DNA from: Kitasatospora herbaricolor
GTDB lineage: Bacteria > Actinomycetota > Actinomycetes > Streptomycetales > Streptomycetaceae
Direction of reading: 5' to 3'
Assembly: GCF_030813695.1 (NCBI RefSeq)
Contig: NZ_JAUSVA010000002.1
Location: 8,703,501-8,767,500, forward strand
Length of the DNA: 64,000 bases
Each line of letters opens with the position of its first letter. Position 1 is the stretch's first letter. The notes beneath the pieces were generated by a model. That model did not search any database, was not told where the DNA came from, and worked only from the letters and a program-made list of their open reading frames with translations. A program made the translations under genes and the position numbers. This document shows, piece after piece, positions 1 through 9,100 of the stretch.

Positions 1-425
1 AGGTGGAGCTCCCGGCTGCGCAGCCCGGCCAGCAGCTCGGGCGGCTCGCCCTCGGTCAGCGACACCCGCACCCCGTGCCCGTGCACCCGCCGGACGGCCG
101 GCGGCAGCAGCAGTGCCCCCGCGGTCGGGAAGGTGCCGACCCGCAGCGCGACCGACCCCTCTTCGACCAGGCCGCGGACCTCCCGCTCGGCCAGCGCGAT
201 CCGGGCCAGCACGGCCTCGGCGTGCGTCAGCAGCGCCTCCCCGGCCTCGGTGAGGACGGCGCCGCGCGGCCCCCGCTCGACCAGCTTGGTCCGGAAGTGC
301 GCCTCCAGGGTGCCGAGATGGTGCGTGACGGTGGGCTGGCTGTGCCGCAGCGCCCGGGCGGCCCCGGCGAGCGAGCCCTCGCGGGCGATCGCGCGCAGCA
401 CGTGCAGATGGCGCAGTTCGAGCAT
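1..425 (-). CDS. LysR-family transcriptional regulator, N-terminal part (runs off window)
   Basis: The minus strand reads from an ATG at 425 into a typical LysR winged helix-turn-helix: MLELRHLHVLRAIAREGS at the start, then AARALRHSQPTVTHHLGTLE, ending with the family hallmark GAVLTEAGEALL around residues 55-66. The helix-turn-helix (about 15-40) binds DNA; LysR proteins usually act as tetramers. Residues 90-141 begin the effector-binding domain (LRVGTFPTAG). The gene is cut at the window edge, so the rest of the effector domain and the target genes cannot be seen. It reads away from the bacterioferritin relic and efeUO. Family assignment is secure; the ligand is unknown. Confidence 0.9.
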   Translation of the reverse strand, partial: MLELRHLHVLRAIAREGSLAGAARALRHSQPTVTHHLGTLEAHFRTKLVERGPRGAVLTEAGEALLTHAEAVLARIALAEREVRGLVEEGSVALRVGTFPTAGALLLPPAVRRVHGHGVRVSLTEGEPPELLAGLRSRELH

Positions 426-491
426 GGATCGCCTTGCTGTGGACGCGATGACGGCGGGCCCGCCCGCGGGACGGCGGGGTGATCCGGGCGG

Positions 492-628
492 TCAGGAGGA
501 CGGCTGCTCGATCAGCCGGGCCGCGTCCAGCGGTGCGCCGAGCTGTTCCAGCAGTGCCGACCGGGTGTCGGGGTAGTCGATGTGCTCCTCCTCGTCCGCC
601 CGTCGAGGAAGTCCAGGACCTCGGCGTC
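492..628 (-). pseudogene. bfr: Bacterioferritin C-terminal relic
   Basis: The minus strand encodes ADEEEHIDYPDTRSALLEQL followed by GAPLDAARLIEQPSS and a stop. This matches the last helix of bacterioferritins (family pattern DEEEHIDYLETQ...LGxxLYL). Just upstream, one base out of frame, lies EVLDFLDG, resembling the helix that precedes DEEEH, so a frameshift is present. The ferroxidase residues of the first three helices are absent and no start fits, so only about the last quarter of the gene remains. It lies beside efeUO, another iron gene set. Recognition of the DEEEHIDY segment is firm; that the gene was once complete here is inference. Confidence 0.7.
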
Positions 629-758
629 CCCTCGCACGGCGGGTCTCCGTTCGCCGGTGCCGGGGCCGGACGGCCGGTGCGGAGGGCCCTTCACCATTGC
701 AGCGCAGGTCGCTCCGGGCGGCCACCGTGGGCCGGACGGGTGGCCGCGGGACGGTGGG

Positions 759-1652
759 TCAGGACTGCCGGCGGTGGTCGGTGCCCGTGCCCGGCCCGGT
801 GTCCGTGTCCGTGCCGGCGCCGCCCTTGGCGCCGGCCACCGGGCCGGCGGGCCTGGCCGCGGGCCGCCGCAGGAAGAAGTAGAGCGTCGGGACGAGGTAC
901 GCCACCCAGACGACGACCTGCAGCACGGTGGGGTCGGGCTGGAAGTTCAGGACGCCCTTGAGCAGGGTTCCGTACCAGCTGTCCTTCGGGACGGTGCCGC
1001 TGATGTCGAAGGCCAGGTTGTCCAGGCCGGGCAGCCAGCCGGCCTCCTGGAGGTCGTGCACGCCGTAGGCGAGCACGCCGGCCGCGACGACGATCAGCAG
1101 GGCGCCGGTCCAGGTGAAGAACTTGGCGAGGTTGATCCGCAGGGCTCCCCGGTAGAACAGCCAGCCGAGCAGGGCGGCGGTCAGCAGGCCGAGCGCGGCG
1201 CCGATCAGCGGGCGGACGCCGTCCCCGGTGGCCTGGACGGCGCTCCAGATGAACAGGGCCGTCTCCAGCCCTTCCCGTCCGACGGCCAGGAAGGCGGTGG
1301 TGACCAGGGCGACGGTGCCCAGGGCGATGGCCTCGTCCAGCTTGCCGTGCAGTTCGGACCTGAGGTGGCGGGCCGTGCGGCGCATCCAGAAGACCATCCA
1401 GGTCACCAGGCAGACTGCGGCGATCGACAAGGTCCCGCCCAGCGCCTCCTGGGCCTCGAAGCTCAGTTGGGCGGAGCCGTACTGGAGCAGCGCCCCGAAG
1501 GCCATGCTGAGGACGACCGCGGCCGTGATCCCGGCCCACACCGGCAGGAGCTTGTCCCGCCGGTCGGTCCTGACCAGGTAGGCGATCAGGATGCAGACGA
1601 TCAGGCTCGCTTCGAGGCCTTCGCGGAGGCCGATCAGGTAGTTGGCGAACAC
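759..1652 (-). CDS. efeU: EfeU/FTR1-family iron permease
   Basis: This integral membrane protein (297 aa) belongs to the FTR1/EfeU family, which moves ferric or ferrous iron across the cytoplasmic membrane. Both diagnostic REGLE motifs are present, in the first helix (residues 10-14, REGLEASL) and in the fourth (around 124, REGLETAL). About seven hydrophobic segments are visible, with a polar C-terminal tail. It starts with GTG at 1652 after a GGAGA ribosome site. It lies 37 bp downstream of efeO on the same strand, so the two form an efeO-efeU operon. The haem peroxidase EfeB that usually completes the system is not in the visible neighbourhood. Confidence 0.93.
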   Translation of the reverse strand: MFANYLIGLREGLEASLIVCILIAYLVRTDRRDKLLPVWAGITAAVVLSMAFGALLQYGSAQLSFEAQEALGGTLSIAAVCLVTWMVFWMRRTARHLRSELHGKLDEAIALGTVALVTTAFLAVGREGLETALFIWSAVQATGDGVRPLIGAALGLLTAALLGWLFYRGALRINLAKFFTWTGALLIVVAAGVLAYGVHDLQEAGWLPGLDNLAFDISGTVPKDSWYGTLLKGVLNFQPDPTVLQVVVWVAYLVPTLYFFLRRPAARPAGPVAGAKGGAGTDTDTGPGTGTDHRRQS

Positions 1653-1689
1653 GCGTTCTCCTCGGATGGTGGTCCGGTCGGGGACAGCC

Positions 1690-2415
1690 CTACTCGAGCA
1701 GGGAGCGACCCCACGAGTCGCCCGGCCCGCGGAGCCCGGGCCGGCAGGCGAAGGGGGCGGAGCCGACGTGCCGGATGCACTCGTCGAGGGCGTCGTCCGA
1801 GGAGAGGCGGTGGCTCTCGGCGACCGGTTCCGTGCGGTCCCGGCCGACCTGGGACGGCGCGAACAGTGCCTGCGCCCGCGCGAGGTCGCCGGTCTTCACC
1901 GCCGCGGCGAACTGCTGGACCACCGGGAGGGTGGCGTCCGCCTGGTGCTGGACGTGGCCGCGGTAGGTCGCGACCGCGGCGCCCGGCCGGCGGCCCGCGG
2001 CGACGGTGGCGCTCGCGTCGCCACCGGTCACGGTGATCTTCTGTCGGATGCCGTCCCCGGTCATGCCGGGCTTGCAGGCGATCTCGTAGGAGCCGGGCTC
2101 GAGCTCGGTGGTGACGGTCGCCCTGGTGCCGGGGCCGATGTTCTCCCGCTCGGTGAAGATCCGGTTCCCCGGTGCGTAGACGTACACCTCGGTGACCTTC
2201 GAGCCGGTGTTGCTGACGGCGATGCTCACCGGCCCGGCGGCCAGCGTGTTCACCGACACCCGGCAGGCGGTGTCGGAGGCGTCCACCCGCAGCGTCGTCC
2301 CGGAACCCGGCGAGCCGCCCCCGGAACTCGAACAGCCTGCCAGGACCGACGCGGCGGTGGCGGCGACCAGGGCGCCGACGGGCACCAGCGGGCGGCTGCG
2401 GCAGGCGGCAGGCAT
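1690..2415 (-). CDS. efeO: EfeO-like lipoprotein, shortened (cupredoxin domain plus start of M75 domain)
   Basis: A lipoprotein signal (MPAACRSRPLVPVGALVAAT, then lipobox LAGC) leads into an EfeO cupredoxin domain: DACRVSV, then VYVYAPGNRIFTERENIGPG and SYEIACKPGM. The beginning of the peptidase-M75 region follows (FAAAVKTGDLARAQALFAPS, EPVAES). Normal EfeO runs on for roughly another 200 residues with an HxxE metal motif. Here the homology stops after EPVAES, and about 40 unrelated residues (HRLSSDDALDECIRHVG...) lead to the stop, giving 241 aa. The protein is therefore a C-terminally truncated EfeO, either a pseudogene or a cupredoxin-only form. The ATG at 2415 was chosen because it begins the signal peptide. 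First gene of the efeO-efeU operon. Confidence 0.82.
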   Translation of the reverse strand: MPAACRSRPLVPVGALVAATAASVLAGCSSSGGGSPGSGTTLRVDASDTACRVSVNTLAAGPVSIAVSNTGSKVTEVYVYAPGNRIFTERENIGPGTRATVTTELEPGSYEIACKPGMTGDGIRQKITVTGGDASATVAAGRRPGAAVATYRGHVQHQADATLPVVQQFAAAVKTGDLARAQALFAPSQVGRDRTEPVAESHRLSSDDALDECIRHVGSAPFACRPGLRGPGDSWGRSLLE

Positions 2416-2486
2416 GGGGCTCCCTCGACCGGAACAGGGCCCCCACGCGGGCGTCGTGCGGGGCGAGGGCCACCCCCCTTGCAAGC

Positions 2487-2505
2487 TGAGGCATACCTTA
2501 GTTAG
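2487..2505. promoter_or_regulatory. Candidate iron-box (DmdR/IdeR-like) upstream of efeO
   Basis: The 19-mer TGAGGCATACCTTAGTTAG lies 72-90 bp upstream of the efeO start. By eye it matches the actinobacterial iron-regulator consensus TTAGGTTAGGCTAACCTAA at about 10 of 19 positions. Efe genes are commonly iron-repressed in actinomycetes, so the position is sensible, but the match is only moderate. Confidence 0.35.
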
Positions 2506-2694
2506 CGGGTCGGATTCCGGCCACACGACCGGCGGCACGACCGGTCGCGCGTCGTGTCACCCGGATGGCCCCGCAGCCCCGGATGGCCTCGCCGCCTCGC
2601 CGCCCCGCCGCCCCGCCGCTCCGCCGCTCCGCCGCCCCGCCGCCACGACGGCGGAGCCGGGCGGCCCTGGGCAGGGCCGCCCGGCTCCGGGGTC

Positions 2695-3040
2695 CGGAAC
2701 GCTGCTTCCAGCTCTCGTTCAGGCTGAGCGACCCGGCGGAGCCGCTGTTCGCGGTGCGGTTGGCGCCGGACTCCCAGGTGACCTTCCCCGGGGCGTCCTT
2801 GACGACGTACTCGTACTCGAACGCGGTGTCGGCGGGCAGGGTCACCGAGCCGGTCCGGTTCGGGTAGTTCGCGGAGGAGAGCGGGACGGCCGAGGCCGGG
2901 GCCCGGCTGCCGAGGCTGTCGAGGCCGTACGATACCGGCTGGTAGACCTCCCACCAGGGGTGGGCGCCGCTCGGTTTGATCCAGTCGGCGGGCGGCGCGA
3001 CCTGGACGGCGCCGTAGCCCTTGGGGCCGAGCAATCGCCC
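2695..3040 (-). pseudogene. Secreted alpha-amylase relic: catalytic-domain fragment fused in frame to CBM20 end
   Basis: In one minus-strand frame the sequence reads LGPKGYGAVQVAPPADW...WWEVYQPVSY, the first strand and loop of a Streptomyces-type GH13 alpha-amylase. It then passes directly into LGSRAPASAVPLSSANYPN...FEYEYVVKDAPGKVTWESG...LSLNESWK, a C-terminal CBM20 starch-binding domain. Several hundred residues that should separate these parts, including the catalytic Asp/Glu residues, are missing. No signal peptide or proper start precedes it and the frame runs past the expected CBM20 end. It is a dead gene with a large, frame-preserving internal deletion. Both homologies are clear by motif. 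Confidence 0.75.
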
Positions 3041-3167
3041 TCGGCCGGGTGCGCGTCCGGCCGGGCACGCGCCGCACACACCACACGCACCACGCGCCAC
3101 GCGGGTACGCCGCTCCGGACGCCGCCCGGACCAGCGGTCCCCGGGCCGCGTTCCGTACCCTGTCCCC

Positions 3168-4124
3168 GTGCCCGCCTCCCGCCTGAACCGCGTAGCCGTC
3201 CTGGTGCTCGACGGCGCCAAGCCGCTCGACGTCGGCATCCCCGCGCAGGTGTTCACCACCCGGGCGAGCATGCCGTACGAGGTACGGGTCTGCGGTGCCG
3301 CGCCGGGGCTGGTGGCCGGTGGTGACGGCCTGTCGTACCACGTGGCCCACGGTCTCGACGCGCTCGGCTGGGCGGACATCGTCTTCGTCCCCGGCTACCG
3401 GCTCCCCGACCGCGAAGCCCCCTCGCCGGCCGTGCTCGACGCGCTGGTGGCCGCCCACGACCGGGGCGCGCGGCTCGCGGCGATCTCCACGGGTGCGTTC
3501 GCGCTGGCCGCCACCGGTCTGCTCGACGGCAGGCGCGCGACCACGCACTGGCACTACACCCGGGCGCTCGCCGCGAGGTACCCGCTGGTCCGCGTCGACG
3601 AGAACGTCCTCTTCGTCGACGAAGGCAGCGTGCTGACCTCGGCCGGCGCCGCTTCGGGCATCGACCTGTGCCTGCACGTCCTGCGCGGCGACCTCGGCGT
3701 GGCCGCCTCCAACCACGCGGCCCGGCGGCTGGTCGCCGCCCCCTATCGGAGCGGCGGTCAGGCGCAGTACGTGCCGCGCAGTGTGCCGGAGCCGGTCGGC
3801 GAGCGGTTCGCCGCCACCCGGGAGTGGGCGTTGCACCGGCTGGGCGAGCCCCTGACGCTGGAGATGCTCGCCCGGCACGCGGCGGTGTCGCCGCGCACCT
3901 TCTCGCGGCGCTTCGTCGAGGACACCGGCTACACGCCGATGCAGTGGGTCATGCGCGCCCGCGTCGACATGGCCCGGGAGCTGCTGGAGCGCTCGGAGCG
4001 GGGCGTCGAGCAGATCGCCGCCGACACGGGCCTCGGCACCGGCGCCAACCTCCGGCTGCACTTCCAGAGCATCCTCGGCACCACGCCGAGCGAGTACCGG
4101 CGCACCTTCGCCCAGGGCGAGTAG
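3168..4124 (+). CDS. GlxA-family AraC-type transcriptional regulator
   Basis: A 318-aa protein with an N-terminal DJ-1/PfpI-like domain (residues 1-190: VAVLVLDGAKPLDVG, DIVFVPGY) and a C-terminal AraC double helix-turn-helix. In the latter, PLTLEMLARHAAVSPRTFSR and IAADTGLGTGANLRLHF precede the family end motif TTPSEYRRTF. The nucleophile-elbow Cys of true DJ-1 amidases is replaced (AAISTGAFALAATGLL), so the N-domain is probably a ligand sensor. The GTG at 3168 was chosen because the fold begins immediately after it; no strong ribosome site is visible, so the mRNA may be leaderless. Target genes are not evident; GAPDH follows 216 bp downstream on the same strand. Confidence 0.88.
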   Translation: MPASRLNRVAVLVLDGAKPLDVGIPAQVFTTRASMPYEVRVCGAAPGLVAGGDGLSYHVAHGLDALGWADIVFVPGYRLPDREAPSPAVLDALVAAHDRGARLAAISTGAFALAATGLLDGRRATTHWHYTRALAARYPLVRVDENVLFVDEGSVLTSAGAASGIDLCLHVLRGDLGVAASNHAARRLVAAPYRSGGQAQYVPRSVPEPVGERFAATREWALHRLGEPLTLEMLARHAAVSPRTFSRRFVEDTGYTPMQWVMRARVDMARELLERSERGVEQIAADTGLGTGANLRLHFQSILGTTPSEYRRTFAQGE

Positions 4125-4340
4125 CGCGCCGCCGGGGCCCGGGGCCCTCCGCGCCCGGGCACCCCGTCCCGTCCCGCCCTGTTCCGTCCCGTCCCGGATC
4201 GCCTGGCGCGGTCCTCGGAGGGCGCATCCGCGGTTGGCGCGATCCTTGCGAACCGTGGCACTCACGCCGCTGCCACGGGCGGGCGCCGCGCGCGAGTCTG
4301 GTGTCGACAGATCTGGTGATCGGTGGAAGGGACACCACTC

Positions 4341-5339
4341 ATGACTCGTATCGCTATCAACGGATTCGGCCGCATCGGGCGCAATGTGCTGCGTGCCCTG
4401 CTGGAGCGCGACAGCAAGCTCGACGTGGTCGCCGTCAACGACCTCTCCGAGCCCGCCACCCTTGCCCGGCTGCTCGCCTACGACACCACGGCCGGCCGGC
4501 TGGGCCGCCCGGTGACCGTCGACGGGGACACCCTCGTCGTCGACGGACGCCGCATCAAGGTGCTCGCCGAGCGGGAGCCGGCGCAGCTGCCGTGGGCCGA
4601 ACTCGAGGTCGACATCGTGCTGGAGGCGACCGGCCGCTTCACCTCGGCCTCGGCCGCCGGCGCCCACCTCACCGCGGGGGCGCGGAAGGTGCTGGTCTGC
4701 GCGCCCTCGGACGGTGCGGACGTCACGCTCGCCTACGGTGTGAACACCCGTGCCTACGACCCCGCCCTGCACACCATCGTGTCGAACGCCTCCTGCACCA
4801 CCAACGCGCTCGCGCCGCTGGCCTCGGTGCTCGACGACCTCGCCGGCATCGAGCACGGGTTCATGACCACCGTGCACGCCTACACCCAGGAGCAGAACCT
4901 GCAGGACGGTCCGCACCGCGACCCGCGCCGGGCCCGTGCCGCCGCCGTCAACATCGTGCCCACCACGACCGGCGCCGCCAAGGCGATCGGCCTGGTGCTG
5001 CCGGGCCTCGACGGCAAGCTGTCGGGCGACTCGATCCGGGTGCCGGTACCGGTGGGATCGATCGTCGAGCTCAACACCACGGTGGCCCGCGAGGTGACCC
5101 GGGCCGAGGTGCTGGCGGCCTACCGCGCGGCGGCGGAGGGCCCGCTGGCCGGCATCCTGGAGTACTCGGAGGACCCGCTGGTCTCCTCCGACATCACCGG
5201 CAACCCGGCCTCGTCGATCTTCGACTCGGCCCTGACCCGGGTCGAGGGCCGTCACGTCAAGGTCGTCGCCTGGTACGACAACGAGTGGGGCTTCTCGAAC
5301 CGCGTGATCGACACGGTCGGACTGCTCGCGGCCGGCTGA
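4341..5339 (+). CDS. gap: Type I glyceraldehyde-3-phosphate dehydrogenase
   Basis: A complete 332-aa GAPDH that oxidises glyceraldehyde-3-phosphate with NAD(P) and phosphate in glycolysis. The Rossmann motif INGFGRIGRN sits at residues 5-14 and the catalytic Cys lies in SNASCTTNALAPLA (about 150). Substrate-site segments TTVHAYT, GAAKAIG, and WYDNEWGFSNRV near the end are all in place. GGAAGG about 10 bp upstream of ATG 4341 is the ribosome site. The phosphorylation-loop residues are intact, so it should be active. A strong GC hairpin follows the stop. It may be one of several gap paralogues, as is common in streptomycetes. Confidence 0.95.
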   Translation: MTRIAINGFGRIGRNVLRALLERDSKLDVVAVNDLSEPATLARLLAYDTTAGRLGRPVTVDGDTLVVDGRRIKVLAEREPAQLPWAELEVDIVLEATGRFTSASAAGAHLTAGARKVLVCAPSDGADVTLAYGVNTRAYDPALHTIVSNASCTTNALAPLASVLDDLAGIEHGFMTTVHAYTQEQNLQDGPHRDPRRARAAAVNIVPTTTGAAKAIGLVLPGLDGKLSGDSIRVPVPVGSIVELNTTVAREVTRAEVLAAYRAAAEGPLAGILEYSEDPLVSSDITGNPASSIFDSALTRVEGRHVKVVAWYDNEWGFSNRVIDTVGLLAAG

Positions 5340-5351
5340 CCCGGTACGAGG

Positions 5352-5384
5352 CGGGCCCGGGCCGGCTCGACTGGCCCGGGCCCG
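5352..5384 (+). terminator. GC hairpin terminator after gap
   Basis: A perfect 12-bp stem (CGGGCCCGGGCC pairing with GGCCCGGGCCCG) encloses a 9-nt loop, 12 bp after the gap stop. There is no U-tract, as is usual for actinomycete terminators. Confidence 0.7.
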
Positions 5385-5624
5385 TCGTCGCCCGGGCCCG
5401 TCGGCGCCCGGGCTTCTCGCCGCCCGGGCCGCGCCTCGCGCCCGGGCCGCCCGTCGGCGCCCGGTGCCGACGGCCTACCGCGTGACCATCCATCTCAACG
5501 CACTCCGCAGGCAGCACTTCTGAGGCCATGTCGCCGAAGGACGAGGGCGGGAAATCGGCCTCCGCCCGTCGGGCCCGGCCCTGGACGGCCCTGGGCGGCC
5601 GTCCCCGGTGGCCGCGGCTGCTCC

Positions 5625-5866
5625 CGCGCCCGGCCCGCGCCCGGCCCGCGCCCGGCCCGCGCCCGGCCCGCGCCCGGCCCGCGCCCGGCCCGCGCCCGGC
5701 CCGCGCCCGGCCCGCGCCCGGCCCGCGCCCGGCCCGCGCCCGGCCCGCGCCCGGCCCGCGCCCGGCCCGCGCCCGGCCCGCGCCCGGCCCGCGCCCGGCC
5801 CGCGCCCGGCCCGCGCCCGGCCCGCGCCCGGCCCGCGCCCGGCCCGCGCCCGGCCCGCGCCCGGCC
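5625..5866. repeat. 22 perfect tandem copies of an 11-bp all-G/C unit
   Basis: The unit CGCGCCCGGCC is repeated without a visible mismatch from 5625 to 5866, exactly 242 bp or 22 copies, with no A or T. Because 11 is not a multiple of three, all six frames stay open and give an 11-residue periodic peptide, which explains several meaningless ORFs here. The array fills the gap between the gap terminator and the dnaE2 promoter. The flanks (5385-5624 and 5867-5963) hold nothing recognisable. It is a minisatellite that is probably variable in copy number. Confidence 0.97.
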
Positions 5867-5963
5867 TCCCATGCGGCCGATCCACCCCACTCGCCTCATG
5901 CACCCCATGCGTCACCGCCCCCGTCCGGCCGCCTCGGTGCCCCGGGCGCGAGGGTCACCGAAG

Positions 5964-6132
5964 GTGTTCGCATCGGCGCGGTGCGTCCTTGCAGGTGAAA
6001 GCGGGGACGTTCGACCGATTTCTATTAGCTCAAATGTTCGAACAGGCTCTAGGGTGGGTGTCAGGTGGGGGCACCGGAGATCAGGGCATGGGGGTCGTGG
6101 AGCTGGGAGGCGACCACCGTTGTTCACGCATC
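5964..6132 (+). promoter_or_regulatory. dnaE2 promoter/leader, copy A of a 168-bp duplicated segment
   Basis: This segment is about 95% identical to 17929-18096: seven substitutions and a one-base gap by eye. It contains TAGCTCAAATGTTCGA (6026-6041), whose 3' half matches the actinobacterial LexA half-site TGTTCGA and whose 5' half is degenerate. A TAGGGT -10-like hexamer lies at 6050-6055, and GGGAGG (6105-6110) is nine bases before a TTG start. The segment includes the first four codons of dnaE2, which suggests that the element originated here. SOS-type control is inferred from gene content and the partial box. Confidence 0.8.
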
Positions 6133-9100
6133 TGCACGTCGCCTCGGGGTACTCCGTCCGCTACGGGGCCTCCCTGCCCGACCGGCTGGTCGAGCGGGCC
6201 GCCGAGCAGCGGATGGACGCGCTGGCACTGACCGACCGCGACACCGTCGCCGGGGCGGTGCGCTTCGCCAAGGCCTGCCTCCGGGCCGGGGTGCGGCCGG
6301 TGTTCGGCGCGGACCTCGCCGTCCCCCTGCTGGAGCCGCCCTCCACCGCGACGCCCGCCCGTCGCAGGACCCCGGCGCGCGGGGGAGCGTTCGTCGACGA
6401 GTCCGCCCCGCGGATCACCCTGCTGGCCCGCGACCGCGCCGGCTGGGCCAACCTGTGCGCGCTGATCACCGCCGCCTGGGCCGCCCGCGCCGAGGCCGGC
6501 GGCGGCCAGCCGATCGTCCCCTGGGCCGCGCTGCGGCAGCACACCGAAGGCCTCACCGCCCTGCTCGGCCCCGCCTCCGAACCCGTCCGGGCCCTCGCCG
6601 CCGGCCGCCCCGACCGGGCCACCGAACTCCTCGCCCCCTGGCGCGAGGCCTACGGCCCGCACCTGCGCCTGGAGGCCGTCCACCACCGCCGCACCGGCAC
6701 CGGACCGGGCTCGCTGCGCCTCGCCGCCCGCACCGTCGGCCTGGCCGCCGACCTCGACCTGCTCGCCGTCCTCACCAACGCCGTCCGCTACGCCGACCGC
6801 GCGCAGGCGCCGGTCGCGGACGTGCTGGACGCCGCCCGGCTGCTCGTCCCCGTCCGGGCCGGGCGGACCTGCAACGGCGAGCGTTCGCTGAAGGACAAGC
6901 CCGAGATGGCCGCCCTGGCGGAGGAGGTCGCCCGGGCGGCCGGCCAGGAGAACGGCGGCGCGGCCCACCTGCTCGCCACCACCGAGCGCACCGCCGGCGA
7001 CTGCCGCCTCGACCCGGAGTCCGACCTCGGCATCGGCCGGGTGCACTTCCCGGAGGAACACGTGATCGGCGCGGCGCCGGGCACCTCGGCCCGCACGCTG
7101 CGGCAGCGGTGCGAGGCGGCGATGGTCCGCCACGGCTACGACCGCTCCGCCACCATGCGCGGCCGCCTGGAGGAGGAGCTGCGGGTGATCCAGACCCTCG
7201 GCTGGCCGACCTACTTCCTGACCGTCGCCCAGGTCGTCGACGACGTGAAGGAGATGGGCATCCGGGTGCAGGCCCGCGGTTCGGGCGCCGGCTCGCTGGT
7301 CGTCCACCTGCTCGGCATCTCGTTCGCCAACCCGCTGGACCACGAACTGATCATGGAGCGGTTCCTGAACCTGCGCCGCAAGTCGCTGCCGGACATCGAC
7401 ATCGACGTCGAATCGGCCCGGCGCCTGGACGTCTACCGGCGGATCATGGAGCGGTTCGGCACCGACCGGGTCTGCACCCTCTCCATGCCCGAGACCTACC
7501 GGGTCCGCTGGGCGATCCGCGACGCCGGTCTCGCGCTCGGCCTGCCGCCCGACGAGACCGGAACCCTGGCGAAGGCCTTCCCGCACCTCACCGCCCGCTC
7601 CGCGAAGACCGCCCTCGCCGAACTCCCCGAGCTGCGGCAGCTCGCCGAGCACGCCCACCGCTACGGCCGGCTCTGGGACCTCGTCGAGGGCCTGGACGCG
7701 CTGCCCCGCGGCACCGCCATGCACCCCTGCGGCGTCATCCTCTCCGACGACACCCTCCTGCGGCGCACCCCCGTCTTCCCCACGGCCGGCGAGGGCTTCC
7801 CTGCCTCCCAGTTCGACAAGGAGGACGTCGAGGACCTGGGCCTGCTCAAACTCGACGTCCTCGGGGTCCGGATGCAGTCCTCCATGGCCTACGCCGTCCA
7901 GGAGATCGAACGCACCACCGGCCGCAGGATCGACCTCGACGACCGCACCCAGGTGCCCCTCACCGACCCCGAGGCCTACCGGCTGCTCCGCGAGGGCGAG
8001 AGCCTCGGCGTCTTCCAGCTCGAATCGCCGGGGCAGAAGGACCTGCTCGGCCGCCTGCAGCCGGAGACCTTCGAGGACCTGGTCGCCGAGATCAGCCTGT
8101 TCCGGCCCGGCCCGGTCCAGGCCGACATGATCAAACCGTTCCTGCTCGGCCGGCACGGGAAGAAGCCGGTCAGCTACCCGCACCCCGACCTGGAGCCGTG
8201 GCTGCGCAGCACGTACGGGGTGGTCATCTTCAACGAGCAGGTGGCCGGGGTCTTCGCGACCATGACCCGCTCCGACCTGGCGATGGGCGAGGAGGCCCGC
8301 CGCGCGCTCGCCAAGCCGGAGCGGATCGCGGCCCTGGAGTCCTGGTACCGCAGGGCCAGTGCTTCGGCCGGCCGCCGGCCCGAGGTGATCGACCGGGTCT
8401 GGACGATGCTCAAGAACATGGGCGCCTACGGCTTCGCCCGCTCGCACGGGGTGGCGTTCGCCCTGCCCACCCTGCAAAGTGCCTGGCTGAAGGCCCACTA
8501 CCCGGCGCCGTTCTACGCCGGGCTGCTGGAGCACGACCCCGGCATGTACCCCAAGCGTCTCGTCCTCGCGGACGCGCGCCGGCGCGGTGTACCGGTGCTG
8601 CCCGTCGACGTCCAGCACTCCGGTACCGACTACCGCACCGAACAGCTCCCCGACGGCCGCCTGGGCCTGCGCATCCCGCTCGCCGACGTCCGCGGCATCA
8701 CCGACGAGGAGGCCGCCCGGATCGCCGCGGAGCGCCCCTACACCGACATCCCCGACTTCTGGGCCCGGGCCCGCCCCAGCCAGCCGGTCGCCGACCGCCT
8801 GGTCCGCATCGGCGCCCTGGACGCCCTCGCCCCCGGCGCCCACCGCCGCGAACTCCTGCTCCAGATCGACGAACTGCACCGCCAGCACCGCACCGCCCAG
8901 ATCCCCGCCCAACTCGTCCTCGCCCCGCCCGCCGCGCCGGCGGCCGGCAGCACCGGCCTGCCCGCGATGACCCCGGACGAGGAACTGCAGGCCGAACTGG
9001 AGGTCATCGGCATGGACGCCTCCCGCCACCTGATGCAGCCCTTCCACCCGCTGCTCGCCGAACTCGGTGTCACCCCCTCCCACCAGCTGGGGGAGCGGAC

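Noticed and set aside
5625..5866. Possible CRISPR array
   Set aside because: The units are contiguous 11-mers without spacers and no cas gene is nearby.
5475..5998. Proline/arginine repeat 'proteins' on both strands
   Set aside because: They are produced by the 11-bp tandem repeat, which keeps all frames open; there is no codon structure.
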